Numbered from the stretch's first letter, positions 13,301 through 25,179 are shown. The stretch is 64,000 bases of DNA from Corylus avellana (GCF_901000735.1 NC_081549.1:2552942-2616941), one strand, 5' to 3'. Notes: generated by a model not told the origin, from the sequence alone. Numbers and translations: made by a program.

Positions 13301-16300
13301 AATTGGATTAATTGATATGGAGAAATTATTACTTTCAATCAGAGTCTCTACAGCATCACATCAGACAATTTTCGGTAAAAAACTTTAAAAGTGATGTCGA
13401 CACCAGATTACCAACAGTACTGTTGTTCTTGGATTTCTTTGGAAAATGCTTGTGCAGCCATGCTGATTATAAGTTAAATAAAAATATATTTCTTTACCAT
13501 GTGTATGTGTATGTGTATGTGCATGTGTGTCAGCAAAGCGTGCAGGCACAATAAGCCCAACCATCTTCAACACAGACAGGAAGATCACACAATTATTAAC
13601 TAATTCATCGGATAGTGAAGGACAGAACCATACAACTCAGAGAATCAGACTAAGAAAGTTCACCTCTTCATCTGCCTGCAAGAAGGTTCTCAGATCCTCA
13701 CTTTGCTGAAGCTCATGATGTGAAGCTACTCGATTAACAAATATATCCAATGCTTGACGCCTCATCTCGATGAATTCAGCACTGAAACGAAACTTCTCTG
13801 CAATAGAGAAACTGATGTTAGTCACAATCAAACTTCAAATGCTTCACAAACAATCATACTGCAACTTGTATCATCTCAAGAGTAAACCAATGACAATAAG
13901 CACAAAACCAAAGATAGAAGCTACATCAGCAAAGACAGTAACATAATCAATGCAGAATACTGCACTTCCCACTCATCAAACCAAAGATATAAGCTACATC
14001 CATATTTGGGCATGCCATGCATATTAAGTCATTGGCATATGGAGCTCATTTACAAATGAAGACTGATCGAAAGATGGTTCAAAGTAGAAGCAATGTGACT
14101 CTAACTTCTGGAAAGCTATTAAACTTTCCTTGCAATGTGTAAGCACCTAGGTCAAAGTTGTTAAAACAAATGGAAAACAATGCAAAGCCAGAGAAGAGAC
14201 ATCCACAATTGGCTTTGACAAAGAAGGCAATCAAGAGGAATTTCAACCACATGAACAAGTATATCAATGCGCTAGAACTATTAATGCTTCCACTCATTAC
14301 AAATGCCTTCCATTTTTATTTTTTATTTTACAAGTACAAATGCCTTCAATCTATAAAGGTAATATATGTTTACAAAAAAATGTCATTCTACAAGGTATCT
14401 TACATGGCCACACCTACTTTTTTGATAAATTACATGGCCGCAACTACTCTTAAGAAAAAACAAACTTCCTCAAATATTTGGCAATCATGGCGACACGTTA
14501 GATATAGTTTAGCCATTCACAAGTTACTCATAGCAGATCTCAGCCAAGCTGATGGTAAAAACTTAAGTTTGAAATGCATGAATTGAGCAGAATAGTCCTC
14601 TTCAGACAACAAATCACAGATTCAGAACCCATCCACGAATGGGCTACATAGCACTCATGTATTTTACTGCCCATGCCAGCACACACGAAAACAGACACAC
14701 AGCTAATATTTCAGTCATTTATATCACCCCAAACGTAAGGAATGCAATGATAAAGACAGAAATTAAAACATGGAGGTCCAATTTCCTGTGATTGATAATT
14801 TTAACGAATGACCAAGATATCTTCAACCAGGTATTTACATACGAAGGATGTAAACAAGTTTTCTTAGGCCCTGAAAAATAAATATCATCATGGCAATATA
14901 GACACAGCATTTTCTAGGTTTTGAGGATGATGAAGTGTTAAAAGGAAAAACAGGGTTAGCTTATTATTACCTACAGCACTTTTCTCAGGAAGAGGAGGGA
15001 TAAAAATGCCTTTGTACTTCTCAAAAAGACGATCACGTAACCAAATGAAATCACTGTAACGTCGAATAACAATCTTCTCTGGACCTTGGTATTCAGGTAA
15101 ATTTGTCTGCTAAAAAAAATATGTCATACAACATTCAAATAGTAACATGCATAACCTGTTCTTTACATCTTCACCATGTTCAAAGCCAGATGATGAAACT
15201 CAAAGAGAAATGGTTAAATCAACAAGAATGCAATGGCAATGGCCATGAAAACAAAAATCTGCAGTACATAAGCATACGACTAACAAGCGCAGTTGTCAAT
15301 ACAGCACCACGACCATTCAACATGTGCACATGCTTAGAAATTGTATCCAAAGACAAAAGCACAATCAAAAATTCTATAAAAGACATGAAGAAGATGCATG
15401 AGCGCCATCCAGCATTAACTGAACAGAAGTCATCCACCACTTTTTTCCCTCCAAAATGTGCACAAAAGGTGAGTTACACGTCTTTTAATAAGAGTAATGT
15501 TAGTGACCATCTTTTTATCCTCCTAAAATTAATGTCACTTTTAAAATCACCATTAAATTTGTGATAGATCACTATTGAATTTTGATTTGGAAGAATAAAA
15601 AGTTGGTCCCTAGCATTACTACTTTCAATAAGACCCCATAGAATGCTTTAAACTTCACCATTCAATGTGCATGGTGCCATTTGAGCCATCGATGATAACA
15701 ATTTCTCATCAATAGCCCATTTTTGAAACCTGAATTTTTTAAAGGGAGCATTAGCTTAACAATCTGAATACCTTGATCTTCCAATTTAAACATTCTCTGA
15801 GAATAAAAAATTGCTATACTGTACTAAACAAAAAAAAAAACCCCACAGCAACTTCAAGACCTGAATCCCCACTCAGAAGTCCTCATTTTATTGGGCACTT
15901 TGTATGCTTAACGTCAGTCTCGAGGTACATAAGTCGCTTATTGTTTTTCAAACTTGTAATCCATTTCGCAATCTCAACGTATTTGGAAACATTACTATGT
16001 CTAATAAATTATTTCCTTTTTTGTCACGAATACAGAATATAGATTCTTCCCCACAAGAAACACAAAAAAAAAATCAATAATAATCATTTAACATCTCTTT
16101 AATTATCCTAGATTCAAAATTAACATGAACAACCAAGCACCACAAATAGCTCATACACATTAAACTAACTCTCACTCGCTTAGGTATAACACCCTAACCC
16201 TATTCCAATATATCCTTCAAAAAAATGGCATAAATAGCTCAAATTTAGGCAATCACCCTGGTGATGACTCGGTAGGAGACATAGGCTTGGACACCATTGC

Positions 16301-16400
16301 CCAATTTCACAGGATCAGTCACCGAGACCGACAGGTACGGTTGCGAAGACGGAGATCTAGGGCTCTGCGACGACGCCGTTACACTCCTCTGCTGCTCCAT
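10388..16400 (-). CDS. SNX1: Sorting nexin 1 (retromer SNX-BAR subunit)
   Basis: Ten exons join without a frame break: 16257-16400, 14971-15106, 13664-13797, 12344-12418, 11514-11673, 11267-11400, 11102-11170, 10822-10901, 10678-10738 and 10388-10597; 400 residues against about 402 in Arabidopsis. The N-terminal PX domain (QPYLSVSVTDPVKLGNGVQA, then IVIRRYSDF with basic phosphoinositide-binding residues, and FIPPLPEKS) is followed by a BAR domain of long charged helices ending in FHQFAKGQARLANGIADAWR. The family binds PI3P/PI(3,5)P2 on endosomes and works with SNX2 and the VPS26/29/35 core in endosomal sorting. The start at 16400 matches the known N-terminal length; an upstream in-frame ATG at 16430 is less likely, because that stretch looks like the 3' end of a 5'-UTR intron. 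The intron after 10678 begins GCAAGT, a GC-AG intron. Several MITE-like repeats lie in the introns. Confidence 0.96.
13500..13532. repeat. (GT/GTAT)n microsatellite, intronic
   Basis: GTGTATGTGTATGTG-type alternation inside the SNX1 intron between 13664 and 12418. Confidence 0.8.
15490..15624. mobile_element. Short MITE in SNX1 intron 1
   Basis: The left arm agtaatgttagtgaccatc and the right arm ggtccctagcattact are inverted copies about 135 bp apart. The ends resemble those of the elements at 30673, 45521 and 59571, suggesting one family. Confidence 0.6.
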
Positions 16401-18055
16401 GAGCTTTTGCAATTTCCGAAAACAAATCAAAAATCAAAAAGATTTAAAACTCTAAAAACTGGTGGTGGTAGATTTGTAATTACCGTGGTAATCATGACCT
16501 ATTTGTGGAGTGGGGATTTATAGACGGACACGAAGCACAGCGAACGTTCAACCCGGGGAGAGTCTTAGAGCGAGGCTGGGCTGGTGCGAGCGTAGAGTCG
16601 TCTATAGGCTGTTGCTATTCTGCGCCGGTGTGCGCAGTGCGCCACGTTCGGATAATTAGCCCGCGAAGTTGACACGAAGGATATGAGACTCTGGCTGAGC
16701 GCCTGAGGCGGACACTTGGGTCCCTTCCCTTCGCCAACACGACCGCGTCGTTTCGATGCGTGCACTCAAAGTCTAAAAGTGACGGAAAACTTTGCTTTGG
16801 GTTGGTTTTGTGTGGACTATATACAATATTTTTATCTCATTATATTTTTATAGCAAAATATATTAACTTTTGAATATATATTTTCCTAATAAGGGTAGTT
16901 TCTAATACTAATACACATTGTCACGTCAATATAATAAAATAAAAATAAGATAAAAATGTATTATTTAACATTTCTTTAATATTATTATCGAGATTGAATA
17001 ATCTCAACTAATACCATATGAGGTATTTGTCGGGGGACAATTTTTTCTTCAAATTAAATTAGAGAAAAAAAAAATCAATTGAATCTATCTAAACGCATAT
17101 AAGAATAGTGTGTTCTAAAATAAATATTAATTAAATGGATTGAATTGAAATAAATAAATAAATAATCCAACCCAATTTAAGAAAAAAAAAACAAACAAAA
17201 AACAAAAAAACTTTATCCTTTATCGAGACTCGACTTACCACTTTAACAACTTTTACCCATGTGTGACGTGTCGCAATCAACGTTCTCCGACGGCTTTAGG
17301 TAATATGTTATTTTCCAGGGTTGTCGATGTTTTAGTCAAGTGTTTGGGTTTTGTTGTTGTGAGGTATAGTAATACTGTATATATAATTATTTTATGATTT
17401 TTGTTACGTGGTAGCACGTGATTGGAACAGTTAAAAGTTCCAAGTGTTTAACACCTTCTTGTAATACATTTCAATCACGGGTTGACAAATGACCAAAGTT
17501 ATAAAAAAAAAAAAATTATATGTCTAACATTTTTCATAATAATCTCCATTTCTTTAGCATTTTGTTATGTGATTTTGCATACACGTAACCAGATAGAGTT
17601 TAAATTTTGATGGAACTTAAATCTTAGATTATGAAGAAACCTACACCTTTTAAATTTTTTTAAAAAAAAATTAAAACTTTTTTTCAAATACAAGGTTTGG
17701 AATTAATTATCTGATTAATTTATTAATGAACTTTATGCCTTTAAATAAACACTTACAATGTATAATGAAAATAAAAAAACTAAATAGAATAAATTACTCT
17801 GATGATAATATTTATCTATAATATTTAAATTCTAATCCCTAATTCTAATGTTACCTATAAATATAACATATTATCCTAGGATATTTTTTCAGACAAGACA
17901 TGCTGACTCAATCATTTTAAATGCAAACAAATGGAGATAATTGATGCAGAGTCACAATTGATACTGAGTTGATGGCGTTGGCATTCAAATATATTTTTAT
18001 AGAGAAATACTTTGTATCAATAATTTACGCATATTTCTCACATATTCTCTTACAG
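16401..18055. other. SNX1 promoter side and AT-rich intergenic DNA
   Basis: 16400-16760 is relatively GC-rich and holds the SNX1 5' leader and promoter. A putative 5'-UTR intron (donor acg/gtaatt near 16482) may end just before the ATG. From 16800 on the sequence is AT-rich without a supported gene. Confidence 0.5.
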
Positions 18056-18460
18056 AATAAAATAGATCAACAATTAAATTTATGGGATTCATCATTGACT
18101 TATGTGGGGTTTACATAAATTCACAAATCTAACAGTTAATTTAATTATTGTGATTGTTATACGATTTTTGTGATTTGATTTGTAAACTTATCAACAATTA
18201 ACAGTTTACAAATCAATTATTAGATTTGTGAACTTATATGAATCCTACAATTATGTGATTGTTATACGATTTTTGTAAACTTATATAAGATAATCAAATC
18301 ACAAAAATCCTATAACAATCACAATTATTAGACTTAGATTGTAAACTTATCAACAATTAACAGTTTACAAATCAACTGTTAGATTTGTGAACTTATGTGG
18401 GGTTCACGTAAGTTCACATAAATAAGTTATAAGTAAGATAATCAAATCACAAAAATCGTA
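18056..18460. repeat. Nested direct and inverted repeats ending at a gap
   Basis: The motif gattgttatacgatttttg occurs directly twice and inverted twice, and caacaattaacagtttacaaatc twice. Phrases such as agatttgtgaacttat and cttatgtggggtt recur in both orientations. The array runs into the N gap at 18461, so repeat structure may explain the assembly break. Confidence 0.75.
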
Positions 18461-18560
18461 NNNNNNNNNNNNNNNNNNNNNNNNNNNNNNNNNNNNNNNN
18501 NNNNNNNNNNNNNNNNNNNNNNNNNNNNNNNNNNNNNNNNNNNNNNNNNNNNNNNNNNNN
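18461..18560. other. Scaffold gap (100 N)
   Basis: Exactly 100 N, the usual placeholder for a gap of unknown length. Confidence 0.99.
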
Positions 18561-18984
18561 AACGTAAGGACTAAATCGCCCTTTGGCTTTTTGATGTTTA
18601 CAATTTTTTATTTTGAATAGAAATTATACGACCCGTGACTCACGAATTCCATGGGGTCAATGACGAAACTGCGTAGTAATTAATTAGTACTAATTACCAC
18701 CCCCCCCTCCTCTCTCTCTCTCTCTTGCTCGTGGGAGGGGCATATCTATGGGTCTATTAATACGTTCGTGTACTTTATTTCTTCTCAAATCATGCCATAA
18801 AAGAAATTTTTATCCAGCATTACGCACCATCCAATGCAACCCAAGCCTGTGAACAGAATTTTCCCTGTCCTTTTCCCGATAATGTAAAAAGAAAGTCATT
18901 TTCGCCACTTCCAACCAAAAGCTTTTATAAAGCCTCTCAAAAACAATTTTTATTTATTTATTTTAAGTGTCAATATTATTGTTC

Positions 18985-19160
18985 ATTGTATTTGTACCAA
19001 ACAAAAAATTATAAATTATTTAAGTAACGTTAGATTTACAATTTTTCATAACTTTTCTTTTATTTTTTATTTTTAATATTGTATTTGTACTACCAAACAA
19101 AAAATTATAAATAATTTAAGTAACGTTAGATTTACAATTATTTCATAACTTTTCTTTTAT
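18985..19160. repeat. Tandem duplication of about 90 bp
   Basis: A segment containing accaaacaaaaaattataaa and taacgttagatttacaat is present twice in a row. The second copy ends in the sequence that became the target duplication of the neighbouring retroinsertion. Confidence 0.8.
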
Positions 19161-19825
19161 TTATTTATTTATTTATTTTTAAACAGTTTAATCACATTCA
19201 TTGATAAACAAACATAAAACTCAAATAATACAAAGTAAAACTCTGAAGCAACCATAGCCGAAACTACAAGATTACAAGCGTGTATTACATTCTAAGCTCG
19301 AACAAAATTCGCTAACCTATAACTAATTTTCAAATTAAACAGCAAATCTGTGCAAAACAAACTCAAACCAATGCATAAGTAGTTCTTATTTCTCTTCATT
19401 GAGGGCAGAAAACTCCAAGCCAAAACTCATCCTCATCGGCCCAAAAGTCAGGATAACATTTATATCTACAATTCAAAGGTCTGGACCAAATCAACTACCC
19501 CAAACGGCATCAGGTGGGCAGATCGAGAGAGAGGACTGAGAATTATTAAAAGCAAAAACAAAACCAATACAGGAAAACAAAACAAGATAAAAATAACAAA
19601 AAAAGAAAAGCCAAACAAAATTATAAGAAAATAGCCAACAGAAAAAAGCACACTAAGAGGATAATAGTAGCCGAAAAGAAGAGCCAATCGCGCGCTCGCC
19701 AAAAACCGAAAACAAAAGGGGGCGTTGGAAGCTTATCGCAGTGGGGGGCGCGAACTGCGCGAGAAAAAGGCCCAACAAAAGACGATAGGCAACAAAGCAG
19801 ACGCAGAGGAGATCGGCGATGCACT
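19161..19825 (-). mobile_element. Non-LTR retroinsertion with 17-bp target duplication
   Basis: The 665-bp body is flanked by identical 17-mers, cataacttttcttttat, at 19144-19160 and 19826-19842. Read on the minus strand it begins GC-rich, becomes T-rich and ends in an (AAAT)n tail, as expected for target-primed reverse transcription. No long reading frame or reverse-transcriptase motif is visible, so it may be a truncated LINE, a non-autonomous derivative or a retrocopied transcript. Confidence 0.8.
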
Positions 19826-20282
19826 CATAACTTTTCTTTTATAATTTATTAATATGAGTTAACATGTAAAATCTCAATAAATAACACGTGTCAATGTCAA
19901 CTAACTCATAACTAATTATTGGTAAATAAATTTTAAAATTAATTAAAAATGAAACATCAATATTATAAATCCTTCCAATTTGTGTAAAAGAAATTAGAGC
20001 GTAGACCTAACCGTAGCTAGAAAAACCTCCCCAGCTGCAGATAAGGAATTGACGTGACATCTACCCCTCCTTTTAATTTGCCACGGGGCCCACCAACGAA
20101 AACTGAAGGCCCAAAGCATCGGCCACGTCACCACGAATGCGACCCTGGGTCCCACGCCCAAAGTTTTCAACCTCAAACCCCCCCCCCCCTCTCGCCTTTT
20201 TCTCCATTCCGCGTCTCTTCGCCACATCAGTTCCCCCACACTCCCACTACCTCTCACAATTCTCAAACCCCGTGTATCAGAA

Positions 20283-20972
20283 ATGGAATCCACTGGCTAC
20301 CGCCACCGCCGGTCACCCTCCTCCGACCGTTTTCTCGGCGTCTTCTCCTTCTCACCACCCTCCTCCTCGGCAGACGCATCCGCCGTGGCTGGAGGAGACG
20401 AGCTCAACGAAGCCGAGTTCTTCTGGACCACCGATTTCGCCGAGCCCAGCCACTCCGATGACCACCGCCGCCACCATCGGCGGTCGGATTTACAGCAGAC
20501 AACGACTTCCGGTATCCGCGCCGCACTTTCCGACGCAGATGGCCACCGGCCGTTTCTGTACCAAAAACCTTCGATATCGTTCACGTCATCGTCGTCGAAA
20601 GTGGTCCCGATGTTCCCGAGGCCGCCGGAGAGGGAGTGCCCGCAGCCCGTACAGTGCCGGAACCAGTCGGCGCCGATGAAGGTGCCGGTGCTGACAGAGG
20701 CCATGGCGAAGATGAGGAAGGGGCTGCTGGCTGACGTGTACGACGACGAAGACGACGGAGGCGACGACCAGATGTTGCCGCCTCACGAGCTCGTCTCCAG
20801 AGGCTCCGGCGTGTCCCCGAAGACGACGTTTTCTGTTCTAGAAGGAGTTGGTAGGACCCTTAAAGGAAGGGATCTCCGCCAGGTCAGAAACGCCATCTGG
20901 CGCAAAACTGGGTTGATTAAATCATTTGGCTCCGAGAAACTCATAATTTTACATAATTTTATTTTCAATTAA
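20283..20972 (+). CDS. Senescence regulator S40 family protein (DUF584)
   Basis: A single exon of 229 residues. S40 hallmarks in order: SDRFLGVF near the N-terminus, AEFFWTTDF (about residues 44-52), a low-complexity middle, a conserved MLPPHELVSR around residue 164, and the C-terminal signature SVLEGVGRTLKGRDLRQVRN followed by AIWRKTG. S40 proteins are small, mostly nuclear plant proteins induced in senescence, darkness and pathogen response; their biochemical action is unknown. The start is the first ATG of the frame and fits family length. Family members usually stop two or three residues after WRKTGF; this one has about 17 extra residues (from IKSFGSEK), as if the original stop were lost. 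High GC (over 60% in places) contrasts with the flanks and produces long meaningless frames on the other strand. Confidence 0.88.
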   Translation: MESTGYRHRRSPSSDRFLGVFSFSPPSSSADASAVAGGDELNEAEFFWTTDFAEPSHSDDHRRHHRRSDLQQTTTSGIRAALSDADGHRPFLYQKPSISFTSSSSKVVPMFPRPPERECPQPVQCRNQSAPMKVPVLTEAMAKMRKGLLADVYDDEDDGGDDQMLPPHELVSRGSGVSPKTTFSVLEGVGRTLKGRDLRQVRNAIWRKTGLIKSFGSEKLIILHNFIFN

Positions 20973-22080
20973 ATGATTCAAATTTTATCACTCATCAGTC
21001 ATCACGGATTCACGGTAATAAGTTATATTTATATGTGTGATAAAATTTGAATATTTTAATTGAAAATAATATATAGAAATCGATCCGAGTATGTTATGTG
21101 AACACAGTTCAAATTTTGTTTGGGTTTTTTGGTTTTGATGTGGAAAATATAAGGAGTGTTATGATAGTGTTAGTTTGAGGCCTTGAGTTGCTGGGATATG
21201 TGTGTTTATTTTATTTTATGTGATCTATAGAACATGAAATTTAAGTATTTATGTTAATTCATGTTCTTTAAGCTTTTAAAAAGGCACATGAAAAACACAT
21301 GCATGTATTTCTTCTCAAGTATTAACAATACGTGTCACTTCTAAAGATTCTTTTGTTGAAACTAATTTTTTCCTTCCCTTTTTTAGGCGAAAAAAAAAAG
21401 GTGGGGAGGGGGGGTGAAGGGCAATTTTGTCAAGATCTTAAATTTTCTATGTTAAACAGTAGCATAGAGATATATATGTTTCAATATAGTACAGAGAAAT
21501 GACCCAATCGTCTAGTCTTGGTCTCTCTCATCATCAGTTTCTGGAAAGGTCTCTCTACTTTGATGATTCTCGTTACTTTATTCGTGCTAAAATGTTTTCC
21601 AGAAATGGGCCCAATCTGTATATTACTAAATAAGGTACGAGGGTCGAGGGGTGTCAAAAAGACCCATTATATATGACCTGGCTAGCGACACGACCTTAAA
21701 AGTACTTTTTTTGGTTGTCGCATGCGTTAAAGTGGTGGAGGCTTTTAGAGACCAGTTTACTTTATAATTCCATTTTATATTAATGGATCATGATAGAATT
21801 TGGGCCTCATACATATGTATGGTTGAGAATGTCTATTCCTGTTTTTTCTTTTTCTGCTTTTTTGTTTTAGTCCTAAAAGTCAAATGACGATGAGGTCGAA
21901 AATGGTTCCCAATTAACAATTTATGTATTTTGGCTAGGAGTACAACATCAAATCAAATGAGAATGGGACAAATGGATTGAATTGAAACAGTTCACACAGT
22001 TACCACAACAATTATAAATACTTTCTATGACCTTTCAAGAATTCAAGGTGCAAAGTGAAAACTTTCGAACACATAATTCA
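20973..22080. other. S40 3' flank, no gene seen
   Basis: AT-rich DNA with a purine tract near 21394-21420. No supported gene or element. Confidence 0.5.
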
Positions 22081-22084
22081 ATTA

Positions 22085-23205
22085 GAGGTCTAGATAATTT
22101 TTGGCGGGATAAATTTTTTACCTCTCTACTCCGCTTCCCCTTTTCTCTGTTCTTTTCTTTTCCCTTTGGTTTTCCTTCTCTGTTGGTTCCCATCTCCGAT
22201 CCTCTCTTCCTCCACATGTTCTCTTTTCCTTCACCTCTCTTTTGGCTCCAGCAGCAAACATGTCACCTCCTCTGCCTCGCCGGTCCGCCACCTCATCCGG
22301 TCCTCGCCATTTTCTCCTGCTCCGGTCTCCACGTGGGTTTCAACTCCGATTTGCTCCAAGCTAGATCTACTTCTTTCTAGCAAGTCAGGTCCGCAATGCA
22401 CCCCACCTTTGCCTTCTCCAGCCCATCCCTCCTTGTTGCCATCTTGCCTCCATGCGGTTGCGGGTTGCACATGGATCTCACTTTTCGGCGCATGCTCCAC
22501 ACGTGTGCTCAAGCTGCCACACCCCACCGCTGCGCATGGATCTCACTTTCCGGCGCATGCTCCACACGCGCTAGTAAGTGTGCTCAAGTTGCCACACCCT
22601 ACCGATGCTGTTATTTGCTGGTCTATTTGTTATTTTTCTATATTTTCTTTTGTTTTTCCGTTGTTATCAATAATTTTGGATTATTTTTCTATATTTTCTT
22701 CTGTTTTTCCGTTGTTGTCAATAATTTTGGATTTTAGTCTCCCTGCATTTGTATGGCTAGATTCAATAGCTAAGACTTCTACTTCGGTGAATCTGTTCGT
22801 GCCTCCCTCTACTTCAGTTTCTAGTTTGAATTATGACAATGTCTTTTCTACTTCAGCTTCCTTCGACCAGTTTTTTCTACTTCAGCTTCCTTTTTTCTAC
22901 CTCAGCTTGCTTTGAGCAACTTTTTCTACTTCGGCTTCCTTCAAACTTCCTTCAAATAGTTGTTACAGTTTCCAGACGAGAGTTCAAATAAGTTTGTCCT
23001 TGTCTGTTCCTCTTTTACTTTTGAAATTGCTTTATGCAACCCCCTTGAGAAGGTCATCACATTTGTTGTTCCTATTCCTACATTTTGTATGTATTTCTAC
23101 ATTGTGTTTTTCATATTGCTGATGTTGGAAAGACTACCGCTTTTTCAATGGTTTGATCCATTGTATCCTTTTCTTATTCAATTAAGAAAATAAAAAATAA
23201 AGGTC
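22085..23205 (+). mobile_element. GC-rich, A-tailed dispersed repeat (copy 1)
   Basis: A pyrimidine- and GC-rich 5' part grades into a T-rich 3' part ending in an A-rich tail near 23185-23203. It shares ordered blocks with 58000-58970: catggatctcac/cgtggatctcac, then a cttttgtttttccgttgtt-like block, then a ttcaaataagtttgtcctt-like block, then cctattcctacattttgta. It contains internal tandem duplications of about 75 bp (from 22467) and about 55 bp (from 22630). Its open frames are not conserved between the copies, so I treat it as a non-coding, probably LINE-mobilised repeat. Confidence 0.7.
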
Positions 23206-23710
23206 TAGATTATTTGGCTGACTCAGTTTTTTGTTTTAACAATTTTGAATTCAAAAAGAACAATAATTAATTATCAGGATGCATCCTGATCAACAAAACA
23301 AAAACAAATGCTTGATCCTACCAATGTACTACACCTTTTTTTTTTAATGGGGTACTGGACACACCAAAGACTCATATATTGAGCGAGGTATTTAAGTGTT
23401 TTTACGAAGTAAAATTATACAGGACATGGGTTTTATTCTAAACACACATAATCGAGGTTCTATATAATCAAAAGAAATTGATGGCAAATTATTTTATTAA
23501 AAATCCGGGTTTTAATTAAATTTCATGGGTTCTCCTGAATTCCTTCAACAATCCAGGTTTTAATAATATTTTACTTTCTCTTACCGATGAAAAATTAAGA
23601 ATTAAATCTAAACTATAGAAAAATTGAAAAATTCACTCATTCCAATTTCAAGGATGTAATACAAAAAATGAGATGAGATTATTATAAGGATTAAAGGGTT
23701 AGAGAAGCAA

Positions 23711-23795
23711 CAAGTCAGACAATCAAATATGCCTCAAATAATTGAGTTCAAAAAGGAATTATCCTTTCACACATCTAATTGAATCATCATTCTTG
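23711..23795 (-). ncRNA. Box C/D snoRNA candidate, copy 1
   Basis: On the minus strand a C box ATGATGA (23790-23784) is followed 69 bases later by a D box CTGA (23718-23715). CAAG outside the C box can pair with CTTG outside the D box as the terminal stem. About 76 nt between box ends is typical for plant C/D snoRNAs. The likely guide lies just 5' of the D box (TATTTGATTGT). I could not assign the rRNA target or a named snoRNA. Confidence 0.65.
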
Positions 23796-23971
23796 CCACC
23801 TCATTCTACCTCGCTTTACATAGAAATGTTTGGAAGTCGGAAAACTGGCGGTCTCAAAACATTGAAAAATTCAGACTTCAAATTTCAAAGGTCATCTTGC
23901 TGATTCAAAGATTTTTTCTTTTGAAAAAATGAGCTGGGATTTTTATTAGGATTTAGGGATAAGTGAGGAAT

Positions 23972-24060
23972 CGAGTCAGACAATTATTTATGCCTCAAAA
24001 AAATTGAGTTCAAAAAGGAATTATCCTTTCACACATCTAATTGAATCATCATTCTACCTC
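23972..24060 (-). ncRNA. Box C/D snoRNA candidate, copy 2
   Basis: A paralogue of the candidate 261 bp away. C box ATGATGA at 24052-24046, D box CTGA at 23979-23976. The core is nearly identical, but the guide beside the D box differs (AAATAATTGT), while GAGG and CCTC outside the boxes can pair. Conservation of core and boxes against diverged flanks argues for a functional RNA. Confidence 0.65.
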
Positions 24061-24375
24061 TTTACATAGATACGATTGGAAATTGAGAAAAAAAAATGTC
24101 AGTCCGAAAACGAAAAACAGTTCGGGCTTTTGTGCAGCTTTTAAGAAAAAGCGCGATTATAACGAAGAAAAGTGTAAAACTGAATTTTTCCAAATAACAA
24201 TTTAGGTTATTTTCAAATCCCTATTTTTTGAAATGGCAGATTTTGAACTGATAAACCAAAACGACACAATCATAACTCTGAAAATGAAATTCAATTCATA
24301 ATCCAAAAAAAACATGCTAATTAAAGGAAATTAAAATGTTCACCACCTAAAAGTGAGACACGGAGAACGTACCAA

Positions 24376-24735
24376 TGGAGCTGAAATCCCATTGATTTGA
24401 AACCGCCAAGGATGAAATAGCACGGAGACCATCCACCATGAGGTTCCAAAGCAAGTGAGGAAGTGACAGATCCAAAGGAAACGAGAAATGCCTCACGGAA
24501 AAGTAGGTCAGGTGGTTGAAGAGAAGGACTCAAAAGGAAAACCCTAGAGAGAACTCTACGTTTCAATTTTGCGCAGCTATGACTCGAAACGCTTCCATGG
24601 ATTAGCTTAGGAAGGCGATCTTAAGGGCCGCGCTTGGAGAATTTTTGATTTACAAGAAAAAGTAGAAAAAAAAAAACAAACAAAACAAAGGGAAAGAGAG
24701 CAATAAGACTCAGAAAAAACCCTAGCTACTCAGTT
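24376..24735 (-). other. Probable first exon/leader of the snoRNA transcription unit
   Basis: Downstream of a TATA box the minus strand reads as a T/C-rich leader, with no long ATG frame (the first ATG opens only 11 codons), ending at a good donor (CCATTG/GTACGT at about 24375). This fits a non-coding host transcript whose downstream part holds the two snoRNAs; a small protein from an 81-codon frame (24321-24566) is less likely. Downstream exons are not resolved. Confidence 0.45.
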
Positions 24736-24936
24736 GGACGATATGCGAGAATAGTGCAAATATATAGCCCTACGTTTTTCATAATGACATATCTACCCCT
24801 TTTGCTCTAATGATTTTGGGCTGTTGTGGGCTTCAAAAATGGGCCAGATGGGTTGTGGTTCTGGGTTGATATGGTGGGATTGGATATGGTTGATAATGGG
24901 CTGTAAATTGAGGCCTCGTGAGAACGAAAAGCCCAT
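24717..24936 (-). promoter_or_regulatory. TATA, telo-box and site II promoter
   Basis: TATATA at 24759-24766; a telo-box-type AAACCCTAG (plus orientation) at 24717-24725; and site II elements TGGGCY at 24817, 24827, 24840 and 24897, plus one inverted at 24930-24935. Telo-box plus site II is the classic combination in promoters of plant ribosomal-protein and snoRNA genes. Confidence 0.65.
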
Positions 24937-25179
24937 GCTGTAGAGGATTGTATATGGATTTGAAAGAAAGTTCTAACCAATCCGAATCCATTAGAGAGCA
25001 GCAAATGGTACAACATCTTCACCAACTAACGTCCATTGGGCCGAATAATTGAGGGAGCAGTCTATGTGAATTAAGAGCACCACGTAAGCCTCTCTAAAAT
25101 AGGAAAAAACAAATGAATTAACAGCACCACAAAAGGGTGGTCGGACGGTTTTCGGACCACTTTCGTAGGTGGCTTGCAT

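Larger units (their letters stand above)
23622..24065. repeat. Tandem duplication (about 240-260 bp) carrying the snoRNA pair
   Basis: Unit one starts at about 23622 and unit two at about 23862, both beginning ttgaaaaattca. The best-conserved parts are the two C/D snoRNA cores, whose D boxes are 261 bp apart; the linkers have diverged. Confidence 0.8.

Noticed and set aside
13312..13588. Small frames around the GT microsatellite in SNX1
   Set aside because: Intronic and repeat-derived.
20137..20704. Long alternative frames on both strands over the S40 gene
   Set aside because: They follow from the high GC of the S40 coding exon; only the plus frame from 20283 carries family motifs.
22166..22915. 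249-codon plus-strand frame
   Set aside because: Lies in a pyrimidine-rich repeat; not conserved in the related copy at 58 kb and of low complexity.
23711..24060. Reading the duplicated block as a MITE
   Set aside because: Copies are direct, not inverted, and conservation is concentrated between C and D boxes, which fits snoRNAs better.
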